Counted from the stretch's first letter, positions 45,765 to 55,800 are shown. The stretch is 64,000 nucleotides of DNA from Aureimonas sp. SK2 (GCF_029813115.1 NZ_JAPZDS010000012.1:79152-143151), one strand, 5' to 3'. Program-made: numbers and translations. The notes: generated by a model from the sequence alone, not told the origin.

Positions 45765-47084
45765 ATGGCCCCGAGGGAGATCCGTGCCTTGCCCCAGAGG
45801 CTGAATGCCGCCGAACCGGGCTTCGAGGTCCGGTTTCGCGACCTCCTCTCCGCCAAGCGGGAAGTTTCGGCCGATGTCGAGGCGACCGTGCGCGAGATCA
45901 TCGACGCCGTGCGCCGCGGTGGCGACGAGGCGCTGATCGCCTACACGGAAAAGTTCGACCAGCTCTCGCTCACCCCCGAGACGCTGCGCGTCGGCGAGGC
46001 CGAGATCGAGGCCGCCTACCGCGCGACGCCGCCGGAGACGCTCGACGCCCTCACCCTCGCGCATCGGCGCATCACCAGCCATCACGAGCGGCAGCGTCCG
46101 AAGGACGACCGCTACGAGGACGAGATCGGCGCCGTGCTCGGCAGTCGCTGGACGGCGGTGGAATCGGTCGGGCTCTACGTGCCGGGCGGTGCCGCGAGCT
46201 ATCCTTCGTCGGTCCTGATGAACGCGGTGCCGGCCAAGGTCGCGGGCGTCGAGCGGGTCGCCATGGTCGTGCCGGCCATGCGCGGCGCGCTCAACCCGCT
46301 GGTGCTGGCCGCCGCACGCATCGCCGGGGTAGACGAGATCTACCGGATCGGCGGCGCGCAGGCCATCGCCGCGCTCGCCTACGGCACGGACACGATCGCG
46401 CCCGTCGCCAAGATCGTCGGCCCCGGCAACGCCTATGTCGCGAGCGCCAAGCGACAGGTCTTCGGGACCGTCGGCATCGACATGATCGCCGGCCCGTCCG
46501 AAGTGCTGGTGATCGCCGACGAGGCCAACGACCCCGACTGGATCGCCGCGGACCTCCTCGCCCAGGCCGAGCACGACCGCTCGGCGCAGTCGATCCTCCT
46601 CACCGATTCGGCAACCTTCGCCGACGCGGTGGAAGCTGCCGTGGAGCGCCAGCTCGCCCGCCTGTCGCGGGCGGAGACGGCACGCGCGAGCTGGGAGGAG
46701 TTCGGCGCGACCATCGTCGTCTCCGACCTCCTAGCCGATGCCCCCCCGCTGGCCGACCGGCTGGCCGCCGAGCATCTGGAGATCGCGACCGCCGATCCGG
46801 AAGCGCTGTTCGCCCGGATCCGCAACGCGGGCGCCGTGTTTCTCGGCCGCCATACGCCGGAAGTGATCGGCGACTATGTCGGTGGCTCCAACCACGTCCT
46901 GCCGACCGCCCGCTCGGCGCGCTTCTCGTCCGGGCTGTCGGTGCTCGACTTCGTCAAGCGCACCTCCATCCTCCAGCTATCGGCGGATGCGCTGCGCGCG
47001 CTCGGCCCCGCCGCGATCGAGCTCGCCCGCGTCGAAGGGCTCGACGCGCACGGCCGCTCCGTCGCCGTGCGACTGAACCTCTAG
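45765..47084 (+). CDS. hisD: Histidinol dehydrogenase
   Basis: Oxidises histidinol to histidine in two NAD-dependent steps. The 439-residue protein has [59 protein letters not shown] and [12 protein letters not shown] with zinc-ligand residues. It ends with the usual VAVRLNL-type tail. It heads the hisD-UPF0262-phosphatase series. Confidence 0.96.
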   Translation: MAPREIRALPQRLNAAEPGFEVRFRDLLSAKREVSADVEATVREIIDAVRRGGDEALIAYTEKFDQLSLTPETLRVGEAEIEAAYRATPPETLDALTLAHRRITSHHERQRPKDDRYEDEIGAVLGSRWTAVESVGLYVPGGAASYPSSVLMNAVPAKVAGVERVAMVVPAMRGALNPLVLAAARIAGVDEIYRIGGAQAIAALAYGTDTIAPVAKIVGPGNAYVASAKRQVFGTVGIDMIAGPSEVLVIADEANDPDWIAADLLAQAEHDRSAQSILLTDSATFADAVEAAVERQLARLSRAETARASWEEFGATIVVSDLLADAPPLADRLAAEHLEIATADPEALFARIRNAGAVFLGRHTPEVIGDYVGGSNHVLPTARSARFSSGLSVLDFVKRTSILQLSADALRALGPAAIELARVEGLDAHGRSVAVRLNL

Positions 47085-47094
47085 GGAAGCGACG

Positions 47095-47559
47095 ATGGCG
47101 GGCAAGCTGATCGCGGTGGATCTCGACGAGACGGTGGGACGCGCCTCGGCCGATATCGAGCACGAGCGGGCGGTCGCGATCTTCGACCTGATCGAGGAGA
47201 ACCACTTCCAGCCCGAGGGCCTGGAGGGCGAGCGCTTCCGGCTGAAGCTGGCGCTGGCCGACCGGCGCCTCGTCTTCGACATCGCCGACGAGGCCGGCCG
47301 TCCGCTGACCGCGCATCACCTCTCGCTCACCCCCTTCAAGCGCGTGATCCGGGACTATTTCCTGATCTGCGACAGCTACTACGAGGCGATCCGCTCCTCG
47401 ACGCCCTCGCAGATCGAGGCCATCGACATGGGGCGGCGCGGCATCCACAATGACGGCTCGGACCTCCTGCGCGAGCGCCTCTCCGGCAAGATCACACTCG
47501 ACAAGGATACCGCGCGGCGTCTGTTCACGCTGATCTGCGTCCTGCATCGGCGCAACTGA
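47095..47559 (+). CDS. UPF0262 family protein
   Basis: A 154-residue protein of a family restricted to Alphaproteobacteria and usually next to hisD. Recognisable segments are [54 protein letters not shown] and [11 protein letters not shown]. No function is known. Ten bases after hisD, with GGGAAG upstream of the ATG. Confidence 0.9.
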   Translation: MAGKLIAVDLDETVGRASADIEHERAVAIFDLIEENHFQPEGLEGERFRLKLALADRRLVFDIADEAGRPLTAHHLSLTPFKRVIRDYFLICDSYYEAIRSSTPSQIEAIDMGRRGIHNDGSDLLRERLSGKITLDKDTARRLFTLICVLHRRN

Positions 47560-47616
47560 GACGAGGGCTGCGATGGACGACGGACTGACCGGCCGCACCA
47601 GACCCAGAGGCCGCCC

Positions 47617-48057
47617 TTGAGCGGCGCGGACGCCCCTTCCAAGCGTCCGGGATCGATCCTGTTCGTCTGCGGGATGAACGCGATCCGCTCGCCCATGGCC
47701 GAGGCCATTGCGCGCTCGGTCCTGCCGGGCACCTACATCGCCTCGGCCGGCGTCAAGGACGGGGAGCGCGATCCGTTCGTGGACGTGATCCTGGCCGAGG
47801 AAGGCCTGACGCTGGGCGACCGAAAGCCGCAGAAATACGAGGACCTCGCCGACGGGTTCTTCGACCTGATCGTGACGCTCTCGCCCGAAGCCCACCACGC
47901 CGCCATGAGCGCCACGGAGACGGAGGCGACGGCGGTAGAGTTCTGGCCGATGCCAGACCCTTCGGCGGTGACGGGCAGCCGGGTCCAGATCCTCGACGCC
48001 TATCGCGATCTCTTCCGCCGCATCCGGACGCGGCTCGACGAGTTCAAGGAGCGCTAG
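47617..48057 (+). CDS. Low-molecular-weight phosphotyrosine phosphatase-like protein
   Basis: A 146-residue protein with the Cx5R phosphate loop in ILFVCGMNAIRSPMAEA and a late acidic segment MPDPSAV holding the possible general-acid Asp. This fold serves tyrosine phosphatases and arsenate reductases; the order hisD-UPF0262-phosphatase is conserved in the group. The start is a TTG (47617) overlapping the TGA of a 15-codon frame from ATG 47573, whose coding status is unclear. In relatives infA follows; here emrB is next. Confidence 0.85.
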   Translation: MSGADAPSKRPGSILFVCGMNAIRSPMAEAIARSVLPGTYIASAGVKDGERDPFVDVILAEEGLTLGDRKPQKYEDLADGFFDLIVTLSPEAHHAAMSATETEATAVEFWPMPDPSAVTGSRVQILDAYRDLFRRIRTRLDEFKER

Positions 48058-48070
48058 AGCGCCGCTTGGC

Positions 48071-49648
48071 TCAATGGGCGTCGACCTTGACGCCCGTCTG
48101 CGGCTTCTGGACGAAGACGCACAGCACGCAGAGCGCGACGAACAGGCCCGTCAGGAACAGGAAGACGTCGGAAAAGGCCATCACCGCCGCCTCCCGCTTC
48201 ACGAGTTGCACCATCTGGCCGATCGCGGCCTGGCTTCCGTCGATCCCGGCGCCCGAAAGGCTCGCCGCCATGTCGGACAGGCGCTGCTCGGCCACATCCG
48301 ACCCCCAGCGTACCCGCTCGGCCAGCCGGTCGTAGTGAAGGGCCGTGCGGTCGTTGATCATGGTGTTGATCAGCGCGAGGCCGACGGCGCCCCCTAAGTT
48401 TCGCGTCAAGTTGTAGAGGCCGGATGCGCCCTTGATGACCTGCGGCGGCAGGGTGCCGAGCGCGATGTTGTTGATCGGCACCATGGCCATCATCAGCCCG
48501 AAGCCGCGCAGGATCTGCGGGATCAGGAGTTCATAGAAGTCCCAGTCGTGGGTCAGGCCCGTCATCAGCCAGGTGCCGAGGCCGAAGGAGGCAAAACCCA
48601 TCACCATCATTGCGCGCGGGTCGAGCCGCGTCGAGAGCTTGCCGGCGATCGGCGCGGTGAAGAACATGGCCATGCCCGAGACGAACATGGTCTCGCCGAT
48701 CATCAGCGAATCGTAGCCGCGGATGCGCCCGAGATAGACGGGATAGAGATAGGTCAGGCCGTAGAGGCCGACGCCCATGATGAAGGAGAAGAGCGAGCCG
48801 AAGGCGAAGTTGCGGTTCTTGAAGGCCGTGAGATCGACGATCGGCTCTCGTGCCGTGAAGGCGCGCCAGAAGAAGAGGAGCGCGCCGAGAACCAGCACCA
48901 CCGTCATGACGACGATCACCTCGTCCTCGAACCAGTCGTCGAGCGGGCCTTCCTCCAGGACGTATTCCAGGGCGCCGAGGAAGGCGGCCATGCCGAAGAG
49001 GCCGTACCAGTCGAAGCGCGAGAAGAGCGACAGGTCCGGCTTGTCGAAATCGACGAGATTCCAGACGGCGAGCGTCACGACGATGCCGAAGGGCACGTTG
49101 ACGAGGAACAGCCAGTGCCAGCTCATGGCATGGCTGAGATAGCCGCCGACCGTCGGGCCGATCGTGGGCGCGAGCGTCGCCACGAGGCCGATCATCGGCG
49201 AGACCACGGCGCGCTTCGACGGCGGGAAGATCGTGAAGGCGGCCGCGAAGACGCTCGGAATCATGGCGCCGCCGATGAAGCCCTGCAGCGCGCGGTAGAG
49301 GATCATCTGGTCGATGTTGGACGCCGTCGCGCAGAGCGCCGACGCTGCCGTGAAGCCGGCGGCGGCCAGCGTGAAGAGGACGCGCGTCGACAGCATCCGG
49401 GCGAGGAACCCGGACAGGGGGATCATGATGACTTCGGCGATCAGGTAGGCGGTCTGCACCCAGGCCACCTCGTCAGACGAGGCGGACAGGCCGGCCTGGA
49501 TCTCGGCAAGCGAGGCCGAGACGATCTGGATGTCGAGGATCGACATGAACATGCCGAACACCATCGCCATGAAGGCCACGACGCGGCGCATGGGAACCTG
49601 ATCCACGCCGGCGCTGGCGACGGGAGCTTGGGCGGTGATCGACGACAT
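48071..49648 (-). CDS. DHA2-family MFS drug exporter, EmrB type
   Basis: A 525-residue permease with about 14 hydrophobic helices and the MFS motifs (VMFGMFMSILDIQIVSASLAEI, WVQTAYLIAEVIMIPLSGFLARMLS, FVNVPFGIVV-like FLVNVPFGIVVTL). It uses proton import to push out hydrophobic toxins through an EmrA-like adaptor encoded 53 bases upstream. It is convergent with the phosphatase gene. Confidence 0.92.
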   Translation of the reverse strand: MSSITAQAPVASAGVDQVPMRRVVAFMAMVFGMFMSILDIQIVSASLAEIQAGLSASSDEVAWVQTAYLIAEVIMIPLSGFLARMLSTRVLFTLAAAGFTAASALCATASNIDQMILYRALQGFIGGAMIPSVFAAAFTIFPPSKRAVVSPMIGLVATLAPTIGPTVGGYLSHAMSWHWLFLVNVPFGIVVTLAVWNLVDFDKPDLSLFSRFDWYGLFGMAAFLGALEYVLEEGPLDDWFEDEVIVVMTVVLVLGALLFFWRAFTAREPIVDLTAFKNRNFAFGSLFSFIMGVGLYGLTYLYPVYLGRIRGYDSLMIGETMFVSGMAMFFTAPIAGKLSTRLDPRAMMVMGFASFGLGTWLMTGLTHDWDFYELLIPQILRGFGLMMAMVPINNIALGTLPPQVIKGASGLYNLTRNLGGAVGLALINTMINDRTALHYDRLAERVRWGSDVAEQRLSDMAASLSGAGIDGSQAAIGQMVQLVKREAAVMAFSDVFLFLTGLFVALCVLCVFVQKPQTGVKVDAH

Positions 49649-49701
49649 GGGCGTTCGGCCTCGCCGGCCCGCGAAGGGGCCGGCCGTGACGGAGAGAAAG
49701 G

Positions 49702-50919
49702 TTAGTTCGCTTCGGCCAGCGCGTGCGAGCCGGCCGGCGCGGTGCGCGTGTCGACGGCTGCGGTGACCGACAGGCCCGGCCGCAGGTTGCCCTTGGCGGC
49801 CTCGGCCGGGTCGACCGCGATGCGCACCGGCACACGCTGGACGATCTTGGTGAAGTTGCCGGTGGCGTTGTCGGCCGGCAGCAGCGAGAAGACCGAGCCC
49901 GAGGCCGGGGCGAGCGAGACCACCGTCCCCTTCACCTCGACGCCCGGCAGCGCGTCCACCTCGATGCGCACGCTCTCGCCGATCTGGATTTCGTGAAGCT
50001 GCGTTTCCTTGAAGTTCGCGTCCACGTAGATCTTGTCGAGCGGCACCACGGCGGCGAGCCGGCGGCTGGGAGAGACGAGGTCGCCCTCCTGGACCGAAAG
50101 ATTGCCGACGACGCCATCGTAGGGCGCGCGCAGCGTCGTGAAGGACAGATCGCGCGCCGCCTGGTCGCGGGCGACGGCGAGGCCCTCCAGCGTGGTGTTG
50201 CCCTGCCGGATCTGCGCGTCCAGGACGCCGACATTGGCCTCGGCCGACGTGACCGCCGCCTGCGCCCCGGCGAGCTTGGCGTCGGCCTCGGCCTTGGCGG
50301 AGCGCGCCTGGTCGAGTGGCGCCTGGGCGCCGGCTCCGGTGCGGGCGAGTTGTTCGGCGCGCTGGAGGTTGAGCGCGGCCTGTCCGACGGCAGCCTCAGC
50401 CACCGTGACATTGGCCTCAGCCTCGCCGACCTGCCCCCGCGCCGCCTCGCGCTGCGCCTCGATCGAGCCGATGGCCGCCTTCTGCGATTCGATCTTGGCC
50501 TCGGCCGAGCGAAGCGCGAGCTCGTAGTCGCCCGGATCGATCTCGACGATCGGGTCGCCCGCCTTCACGGCCTGGTTCTCGACCACCGGCACGCGGCGGA
50601 CATAGCCGGTGACCTTGGGCGTCATCACGGCCATGTCGGCGCCGACATAGGCGTCGTCGGTCGAGACGAGGAAGCGGCCGTCCACCCACCATTGATGCCC
50701 GTACCAGCCACCGCCGCCGAGCGCCGCGACGACGATGAGCGGCAGGAGCAACCGCTTCCCGATGCCGCCCTTCTTCCTGGCCGGCGTCGCTTCCGCGGGC
50801 TTGGCGGCCGGAGGCGCGGCTTCGCCGGTCTTTCGGCCGACGACCTCGAGCTTGGGCGCCTCGGGAGCGCGCTCGGGCTCGGCGGAAGAATTTGACTTTT
50901 GCGACGCGGACTTCGACAT
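49702..50919 (-). CDS. HlyD/EmrA-family efflux adaptor
   Basis: A 405-residue periplasmic adaptor: cytoplasmic N-terminus, one membrane helix (KRLLLPLIVVAALGGGGWYGHQWW), lipoyl-like domain (VSTDDAYVGADMAVMTPKVTGYV), an alpha-helical hairpin (RSAEAKIESQKAAIGSIEAQREA and NLQRAEQLARTGA regions) and the beta-barrel with LRAPYDGVVGNLSVQEGD. It pairs with the EmrB-like permease. ATG 50919 is preferred over the upstream open frame, which crosses the operator. Confidence 0.92.
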   Translation of the reverse strand: MSKSASQKSNSSAEPERAPEAPKLEVVGRKTGEAAPPAAKPAEATPARKKGGIGKRLLLPLIVVAALGGGGWYGHQWWVDGRFLVSTDDAYVGADMAVMTPKVTGYVRRVPVVENQAVKAGDPIVEIDPGDYELALRSAEAKIESQKAAIGSIEAQREAARGQVGEAEANVTVAEAAVGQAALNLQRAEQLARTGAGAQAPLDQARSAKAEADAKLAGAQAAVTSAEANVGVLDAQIRQGNTTLEGLAVARDQAARDLSFTTLRAPYDGVVGNLSVQEGDLVSPSRRLAAVVPLDKIYVDANFKETQLHEIQIGESVRIEVDALPGVEVKGTVVSLAPASGSVFSLLPADNATGNFTKIVQRVPVRIAVDPAEAAKGNLRPGLSVTAAVDTRTAPAGSHALAEAN

Positions 50920-50935
50920 AGTGGCAGAACCCAAA

Positions 50936-50958
50936 TCGAACCGAACCGTTCGGTTCGA
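50936..50958. promoter_or_regulatory. Perfect 23-bp palindrome, probable TetR operator
   Basis: TCGAACCGAAC (50936-50946), one central base, and the exact complement (50948-50958). It lies between the divergent emrA and tetR starts, 17 bases from the emrA ATG. TTGACA at 50961-50966 abuts it on the plus strand. The position fits repression of the pump and autoregulation. Confidence 0.8.
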
Positions 50959-51032
50959 CGTTGACATAGACGTGAACAGCAGGCAGGGCAAGAGCGTGGC
51001 CGGGCGCCGCGTCGATTATTCTGCCATCCTTA

Positions 51033-51725
51033 GTGAAAAGACCTCTCGAAACCGTGACCGCATCCGCTGAAGTCGCCCCGACCCACTCGCTTTCCCAAGA
51101 CCGCCGCGCGGCGGCCGGGGAGGACCCGGCCAAGCGCCGCCAGATCCTGGAAGGCGCGCGCCGCGCGTTCGTCGGCCTCGGCTTCGACGCAGCCTCGATG
51201 AACGACGTGGTGCGCGAGGCAGGCGTCTCGAAGTCGACCCTCTACGTCTACTTCCGCTCCAAGGAGGAGCTGTTCCGCGCGCTGATCGAATGCGAGCGCG
51301 AGGCCTACCTGACGGAGGTCGAGGCGCTTCTGACCGATCCGGGCGAGCCGGCCGAAACGCTTCGCCGCTACGGCCGGCGCCTCGCCCGCCTCGTCATGTC
51401 GCCCGAAGCCATGCACGCCAAGCGCACGGTGATCGCGGTGGCCGCGCGCATGCCCGAACTCGGCCGCGAGTTCTATCGCCACGGCCCGGCGCGCGGGCTG
51501 GCGCTGCTGATCGCCTATTTCGAGAAGGCCTGCGCCGCTGGAACGCTCGCGATCGACGATGTGCCGCTGGCTGCCGCCCAGTTCGTGGAGCTCTCCACCG
51601 CCGGCATCCTGCGCCGCCGTTTCTTCGACGACGAGGCCCCGCCCGTTTCCGACGCGGAAATGGCGCATGTGGTGGACGAGGCCGTCCGGCTGTTCATGGC
51701 AGGGTATGGACTCGGGGCGAAATGA
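51033..51725 (+). CDS. TetR-family transcriptional regulator
   Basis: A 230-residue repressor: helix-turn-helix in ILEGARRAFVGLGFDAASMNDVVREAGVSKSTLYVYF split over residues 38-75, then a ligand-binding helical domain with the AcrR-C-like LVMSPEAMHAKRTVIAVAARMPELGREFY. It is divergent from the emrAB-type pump and shares the 23-bp palindrome, so the pump is its likely target. Starts at GTG 51033 or GTG 51054. Overlaps the Nudix gene by 4 bases. Confidence 0.92.
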   Translation: MKRPLETVTASAEVAPTHSLSQDRRAAAGEDPAKRRQILEGARRAFVGLGFDAASMNDVVREAGVSKSTLYVYFRSKEELFRALIECEREAYLTEVEALLTDPGEPAETLRRYGRRLARLVMSPEAMHAKRTVIAVAARMPELGREFYRHGPARGLALLIAYFEKACAAGTLAIDDVPLAAAQFVELSTAGILRRRFFDDEAPPVSDAEMAHVVDEAVRLFMAGYGLGAK

Positions 51726-52243
51726 GCTGGCGCCCGCCGGCCGCGATCCGGGTCAAGGTGCTCGGGCTGCCCATTCTGGACGGCCGGCTTCTGGCAGCCG
51801 AAGTCTACGCCGACGACGGCCGCCTGACCGGCGTGCGCCCGCTCGGCGGGTCGATCGAGTTCGGCGAAACGCGGGAGGCCGCCCTGCGGCGCGAGTTCCG
51901 GGAGGAACTGGAGGCGGATATCAAGATGGCCGGCCCCTGGGCGGTGTTCGAGAACCTCTTTGTCCACGAGGGCACGCCGGGTCACGAGATTGTCTTCGCC
52001 GCCCCGATCCGCATCCTGGATCGCCGGTTCGATGCGGCCGAACCCGTGCCGTTCACGGACGGCGTGCCCTGCATCGCTCGCTGGTTCCCCCTCGATGCCC
52101 TGATGCGCGGCGAGCCCGCCCTGTTTCCGACAGGCCTGCGCGAACGGCTGGACGCGATCCTTAACTCTGGGCCTCGGCAAAGCTCGCGATCGCGGCCTGC
52201 ACCTCGTCGATCCCGAAGCCCTTTTCCGAGGACGTTGCGATGA
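51722..52243 (+). CDS. Nudix hydrolase
   Basis: A Nudix fold with the box [22 protein letters not shown]; the last conserved Gly of the box is Glu here. The substrate cannot be told. The ATG overlaps the tetR stop. The catalytic domain ends near residue 145 (RERLDAIL); the remaining 27 residues ([17 protein letters not shown] and on) are read antisense from the end of engB, giving an 83-base convergent overlap. The stop was probably lost and replaced by a later one. Confidence 0.88.
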   Translation: MSWRPPAAIRVKVLGLPILDGRLLAAEVYADDGRLTGVRPLGGSIEFGETREAALRREFREELEADIKMAGPWAVFENLFVHEGTPGHEIVFAAPIRILDRRFDAAEPVPFTDGVPCIARWFPLDALMRGEPALFPTGLRERLDAILNSGPRQSSRSRPAPRRSRSPFPRTLR

Positions 52244-52850
52244 TCGCGGGATAGGCGGCCGGCCGCTTGCGGATGGCCTCGCGCGTCGCCGCCTCCAGCT
52301 TGGGCAGCGCGAGAGCGGAGATCTTGTCGGCCTTGGTCAGGACGATCTGGTAGGAGACCGCCGCCTTGTCGAGCAGGGTCATCACGTTGGCGTCGTTCTT
52401 CTTGATGCCGTGGCGCGCGTCGATCAGCACGAAGACGCGCTTGAGCGTCGCGCGGCCGCGCAGGTAGTCGAAGACGAGCCTGGTCCAGGCGTCCACCTGC
52501 TCCTTGGGCGCCTGGGCATAGCCGTAGCCCGGCATGTCCACCATGGCGATCGGCGGCAGGTCGCCGGCCTCGCCGGAATAGCCGTCGGGCACGAAGTAGT
52601 TGAGCTCCTGCGTGCGCCCCGGCGTGTTGGAGGTGCGCGCGAGGCCCTTCTGGCCGACGATGCCGTTGATCAGCGAGGACTTGCCGACATTGGAGCGGCC
52701 GGCGAAGGCGATTTCCGGCGGCCCTTCCGGCGGCAGGAACTTCATCGACGGCACGCCGCGGATGAACACCCAGGGGCGCGCGAAGAACAGGCGGCGCGCC
52801 TCGCCCTCGATCGGAGCCTCGGCGGCCAGGGTCTCGTTCGTCTCGCTCAT
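52161..52850 (-). CDS. engB: Ribosome biogenesis GTPase EngB/YihA
   Basis: A 229-residue GTPase needed for large-subunit assembly. G1 is [12 protein letters not shown]2 [10 protein letters not shown]3 VDMPGYGYA and G4 LTKADK. ATG 52850 overlaps the stop of the acetyltransferase gene. The family usually follows yidC directly in this order; here a CatB-like gene lies between. Confidence 0.95.
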   Translation of the reverse strand: MSETNETLAAEAPIEGEARRLFFARPWVFIRGVPSMKFLPPEGPPEIAFAGRSNVGKSSLINGIVGQKGLARTSNTPGRTQELNYFVPDGYSGEAGDLPPIAMVDMPGYGYAQAPKEQVDAWTRLVFDYLRGRATLKRVFVLIDARHGIKKNDANVMTLLDKAAVSYQIVLTKADKISALALPKLEAATREAIRKRPAAYPAIIATSSEKGFGIDEVQAAIASFAEAQS

Positions 52851-53488
52851 GCCGCCTTCTCCAGCGCGTCGATGTCTGCGCCGCGGATGGCGGCAAGGTT
52901 GCGGCCGATCTTCTCGACCGGCCAGTCCCACCAGCGAAGGGCGAGAAGCCGGTCCACCACGGCCGGCTCGAAGCGCCGCCGCCGCTCCGCCGCCGGATTG
53001 CCCGCGACGATCGTATAGGGCGCGACGTCCCGCGACACGACGCTGGAGGCCGCCACGATCGCCCCGTCCCCGATCGTCACGCCGGGCAGGATCAGGGCGT
53101 CGGAGCCGATCCACACGTCGTTGCCGACCACGGTGTCGCCCTTAAAGCCCGCCGTAATCGTGGCGAAATCGAACCCGTCCTCCCAGCCTTCGCCGAAGAT
53201 GTTGAAGGGAAAGGTCGAGAAGCCCGTCATGGCGTGGTTGGCACCGTTCATGACGAAGCGCGCACCCGTCGCGATGGCGCAGAAGCGGCCGATCACCAGC
53301 CGGTCGCCGAGGAATTCGTAGTGGTGGAGAATGTTGCGCGTGCCGAAGAGGAGCGCCGCTTCCGGGTCGTCGTAGTAGGTGTACTCGCCGATCTCGACAT
53401 TGGGAGCCGAGACGGTGTTGCGCAGGAACACGATGCGCTGATGCGCGGGCACCGGATGCACCGCTCTGGGGTCGGGACCATGGGACAT
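52847..53488 (-). CDS. CatB/Vat-like hexapeptide-repeat acetyltransferase
   Basis: A 213-residue left-handed beta-helix acetyltransferase of the xenobiotic (chloramphenicol/streptogramin) class. The start [25 protein letters not shown], the catalytic-histidine loop [18 protein letters not shown], and the hexapeptide block [31 protein letters not shown] with AGNPA are typical. Many such proteins do not confer resistance. It sits between yidC (a terminator lies between) and engB (4-base overlap). Confidence 0.9.
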   Translation of the reverse strand: MSHGPDPRAVHPVPAHQRIVFLRNTVSAPNVEIGEYTYYDDPEAALLFGTRNILHHYEFLGDRLVIGRFCAIATGARFVMNGANHAMTGFSTFPFNIFGEGWEDGFDFATITAGFKGDTVVGNDVWIGSDALILPGVTIGDGAIVAASSVVSRDVAPYTIVAGNPAAERRRRFEPAVVDRLLALRWWDWPVEKIGRNLAAIRGADIDALEKAA

Positions 53489-53532
53489 GCCGCTTCTTAC
53501 GGCCTCCCCGCCGATGCGTCCACCGCATCGCC

Positions 53533-53567
53533 GAAACGAAGCGGGCGGGGCTCGATGGCCCCGCCCG
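53533..53567 (-). terminator. Probable terminator of yidC
   Basis: A perfect 10-bp stem (53542-53551 with 53558-53567) and a six-base loop; on the minus strand CTTCGTTTCG follows. It separates rpmH-rnpA-yidC from the acetyltransferase-engB pair. Confidence 0.55.
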
Positions 53568-53574
53568 TGTCTCG

Positions 53575-55380
53575 TCAGCCTTCCTTCTTGCGCCGGAACG
53601 TGTCGCGCAGATTGTCCCAAAGCTCGATCTTGGCCCCGTGGCGCTTCATGATCAGCGTCTGCTGCATGATCGAGAGCGTGTTGTTGCAGGTCCAGTAGAT
53701 CACGAGGCCGGCCGGGAACGAGGCCATCATGAAGGTGAAGATGATCGGCATCCAGGTGAAGATCATCTGCTGCGCCGGATCGGGCGGCGTCGGGTTCAGC
53801 TTCATCTGGATGAACATCGTGATGCCCATCAGGATTGGCCAGACGCCCACCATCAGCAGATGCGGCAAGGTGATCGGGACCAGCCCGAACAGGTTGAAGA
53901 TGCTGGTCGGATCGGGCGCCGCCAGATCCTGGATCCAGCCGAAGAAGGGCGCGTGCCGCATCTCGATGGTGACGTAGAGCACCTTGTAGAGCGCGAAGAA
54001 CACGGGGATCTGCACCAGCACCGGCCAGCAGCCGGCCGCCGGGTTGATCTTCTCCTCCTTGTAGATCCGCATCATCTCCTGCTGCTGCTTGACGCGGTCG
54101 TCGGCATATTTCTCGCGCAGCTCCATGATCTTGGGCTGCACGGTCTTCATGCGCGCCATCGAGCGGTAGGACTTGGAGGCCAGCGGGAAGAAGAGGATCT
54201 TGAGCGAGACGGTGACGAGGAGGATTGCGACGCCGAAATTGCCGGTGAAGCGATAGAGCCAGTCGATGTAGTGGAACATCGGCTCGGTGATGAAGTAGAA
54301 CCAGCCCCAGTCGATCAACTGGCCGAAATGGGCGATGCCGAGGTTCCGCTCGTAGCCGTTGATCGTGTCCACCACCTTGGCGCCGGCGAAGGCGCGGGTC
54401 GTTGTGTCGAGCGTGGCGCCCGGCTGGATGGTGATCGGATCGGCGAGGTAGTCCGACTGGTAGAAGGCGCGCCCGTCCGCCGAGTAGCGGAAGTTCGGCT
54501 GGAAGGTGCCGATACCGGCCGCCGGAACCAGCGCCGTCGCCCAGTACTTGTCGGTGATGCCGAGCCAGCCGACATTGGTCTTGGCCGGCGAGACGCGGCC
54601 GTCGTCCTCGATGTTCTTGTAGCTGACCTCCTGGAGCCCGTCCTCGCCGAGATGCCCGATCAGGCCCTCGAAGATCACGAAGGCGGCCGCATGCTCGGGC
54701 TTGGAGAAGCGCACGGAGCGGCCGTAGGGCGACAGCGTGACGGGCGCGGCGCCCTCGTTGCGCACGCTGTCCTCGACGGTGAACATCGACTGGTCGTCCA
54801 CCGAGACACGGCGCGTGAAGGTGACGCCCGCCTCGTTGGTGGCGGTCAGCGTCACGGGGGTCTGGGGCGTCAGGGTCTGGCCGCCTTCGGCCTGCCAGAC
54901 CGTCGACGGACCGGGAAGCGCGCCCGCGTCCTGGCCGGAATAGCCGAACTCGAGGAAGTAGGCGTTGGAGCCGATCGTCTCGGGCGACAGGAGCACGATC
55001 GTTGGCGACGAATCGTCCACCGTCTCGTGGTAGTGCTTCAGCCGCAGGTCGTCGAGGCGCGCGCCCTGGAGGTTGATCGAGCCCGACAGCGAGGGCGTGT
55101 CGATGGCGATGCGCGGGCTAGCGGCAAGCGCCGCCTCGCGCGTCTGGCCGGTCACGGCCGGCGTCTGGGTCGTCGGTACCACGCTCTCGCGCCCGGCGGG
55201 CGAGACGGCCCCCTGCTGCTCGGTGCCGGCCGGTGTGGTCGGCGTCTGCAGCGTCGCCTGCGTGTCCTGCGCGGCAAGGCGCTCGGCCTCCATGCGCGGA
55301 TTGATCACGAGGAACTGCCACCCGACCAGAACGGCGATCGAAAGCGCCATGGCGATCAGGAAATTGCGGCTGTTTTCCAT
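53575..55380 (-). CDS. yidC: Membrane protein insertase YidC
   Basis: Inserts proteins into the inner membrane with or without SecYEG. The 601-residue protein has TM1 near the N-terminus (FLIAMALSIAVLVGWQFLV), a large periplasmic beta domain to about 350, then the conserved five-helix core: NFGVAILLVTVSLKILFFPL, the QPKIMELREKYADD hairpin, CWPVLVQIPVFFALYKVL and a late WMPIIFTFMMASFPAGLVIYW. rnpA lies 6 bases upstream with no yidD gene between. Confidence 0.96.
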   Translation of the reverse strand: MENSRNFLIAMALSIAVLVGWQFLVINPRMEAERLAAQDTQATLQTPTTPAGTEQQGAVSPAGRESVVPTTQTPAVTGQTREAALAASPRIAIDTPSLSGSINLQGARLDDLRLKHYHETVDDSSPTIVLLSPETIGSNAYFLEFGYSGQDAGALPGPSTVWQAEGGQTLTPQTPVTLTATNEAGVTFTRRVSVDDQSMFTVEDSVRNEGAAPVTLSPYGRSVRFSKPEHAAAFVIFEGLIGHLGEDGLQEVSYKNIEDDGRVSPAKTNVGWLGITDKYWATALVPAAGIGTFQPNFRYSADGRAFYQSDYLADPITIQPGATLDTTTRAFAGAKVVDTINGYERNLGIAHFGQLIDWGWFYFITEPMFHYIDWLYRFTGNFGVAILLVTVSLKILFFPLASKSYRSMARMKTVQPKIMELREKYADDRVKQQQEMMRIYKEEKINPAAGCWPVLVQIPVFFALYKVLYVTIEMRHAPFFGWIQDLAAPDPTSIFNLFGLVPITLPHLLMVGVWPILMGITMFIQMKLNPTPPDPAQQMIFTWMPIIFTFMMASFPAGLVIYWTCNNTLSIMQQTLIMKRHGAKIELWDNLRDTFRRKKEG

Positions 55381-55386
55381 GGAAGG

Positions 55387-55800
55387 TCAGGTCCCCGAGG
55401 GAGGCATTGCGGGCGGTTGCCTGGACGCTTTCGGCGCCGCGCCGGGCGCCACCTTGGCGACGCGTCTCGAAAGCTCGCCCGTGAGCGTCTCGAACGGCAG
55501 GGTGAGAAGCTCGCGGCGGGCGACGATCACATAGTCGAAGCCGGCGGCCATGTCAGCCCCGCACACGGTGCGGATGGCCTCACGAAGACGTCGGCGGATG
55601 CGATTGCGCTCCACCGCGTTTCCGACCTTGCGCGTGACGGTGAGGCCGTAGCGGGCGGCACCGCCGTCGGCGCGATCCAGGGCCTCGATCAAAAAGAAAG
55701 GGCCGTTCAAGCGACGGCCCCGTCTCGCGGCCAGGAACTCGGCGCGCTTCGTCAGTCTGGAAGTCGTGGGCCCGCCGGAGCCGGAAGGCCTTTGGCTCAA
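55387..55800 (-). CDS. rnpA: Ribonuclease P protein component
   Basis: The protein subunit of RNase P, which matures tRNA 5' ends. The 137-residue product shows [42 protein letters not shown] (the RNR motif) and [10 protein letters not shown]. It starts with TTG at 55800, overlapping the rpmH stop (TTGA), the usual tight rpmH-rnpA coupling. Confidence 0.94.
   Translation of the reverse strand: MSQRPSGSGGPTTSRLTKRAEFLAARRGRRLNGPFFLIEALDRADGGAARYGLTVTRKVGNAVERNRIRRRLREAIRTVCGADMAAGFDYVIVARRELLTLPFETLTGELSRRVAKVAPGAAPKASRQPPAMPPSGT

Noticed and set aside
47573..47620. 15-codon frame before the phosphatase as a leader peptide
   Set aside because: It overlaps the TTG start by chance-compatible TTGA and has no run of codons or hairpin that would suggest attenuation.
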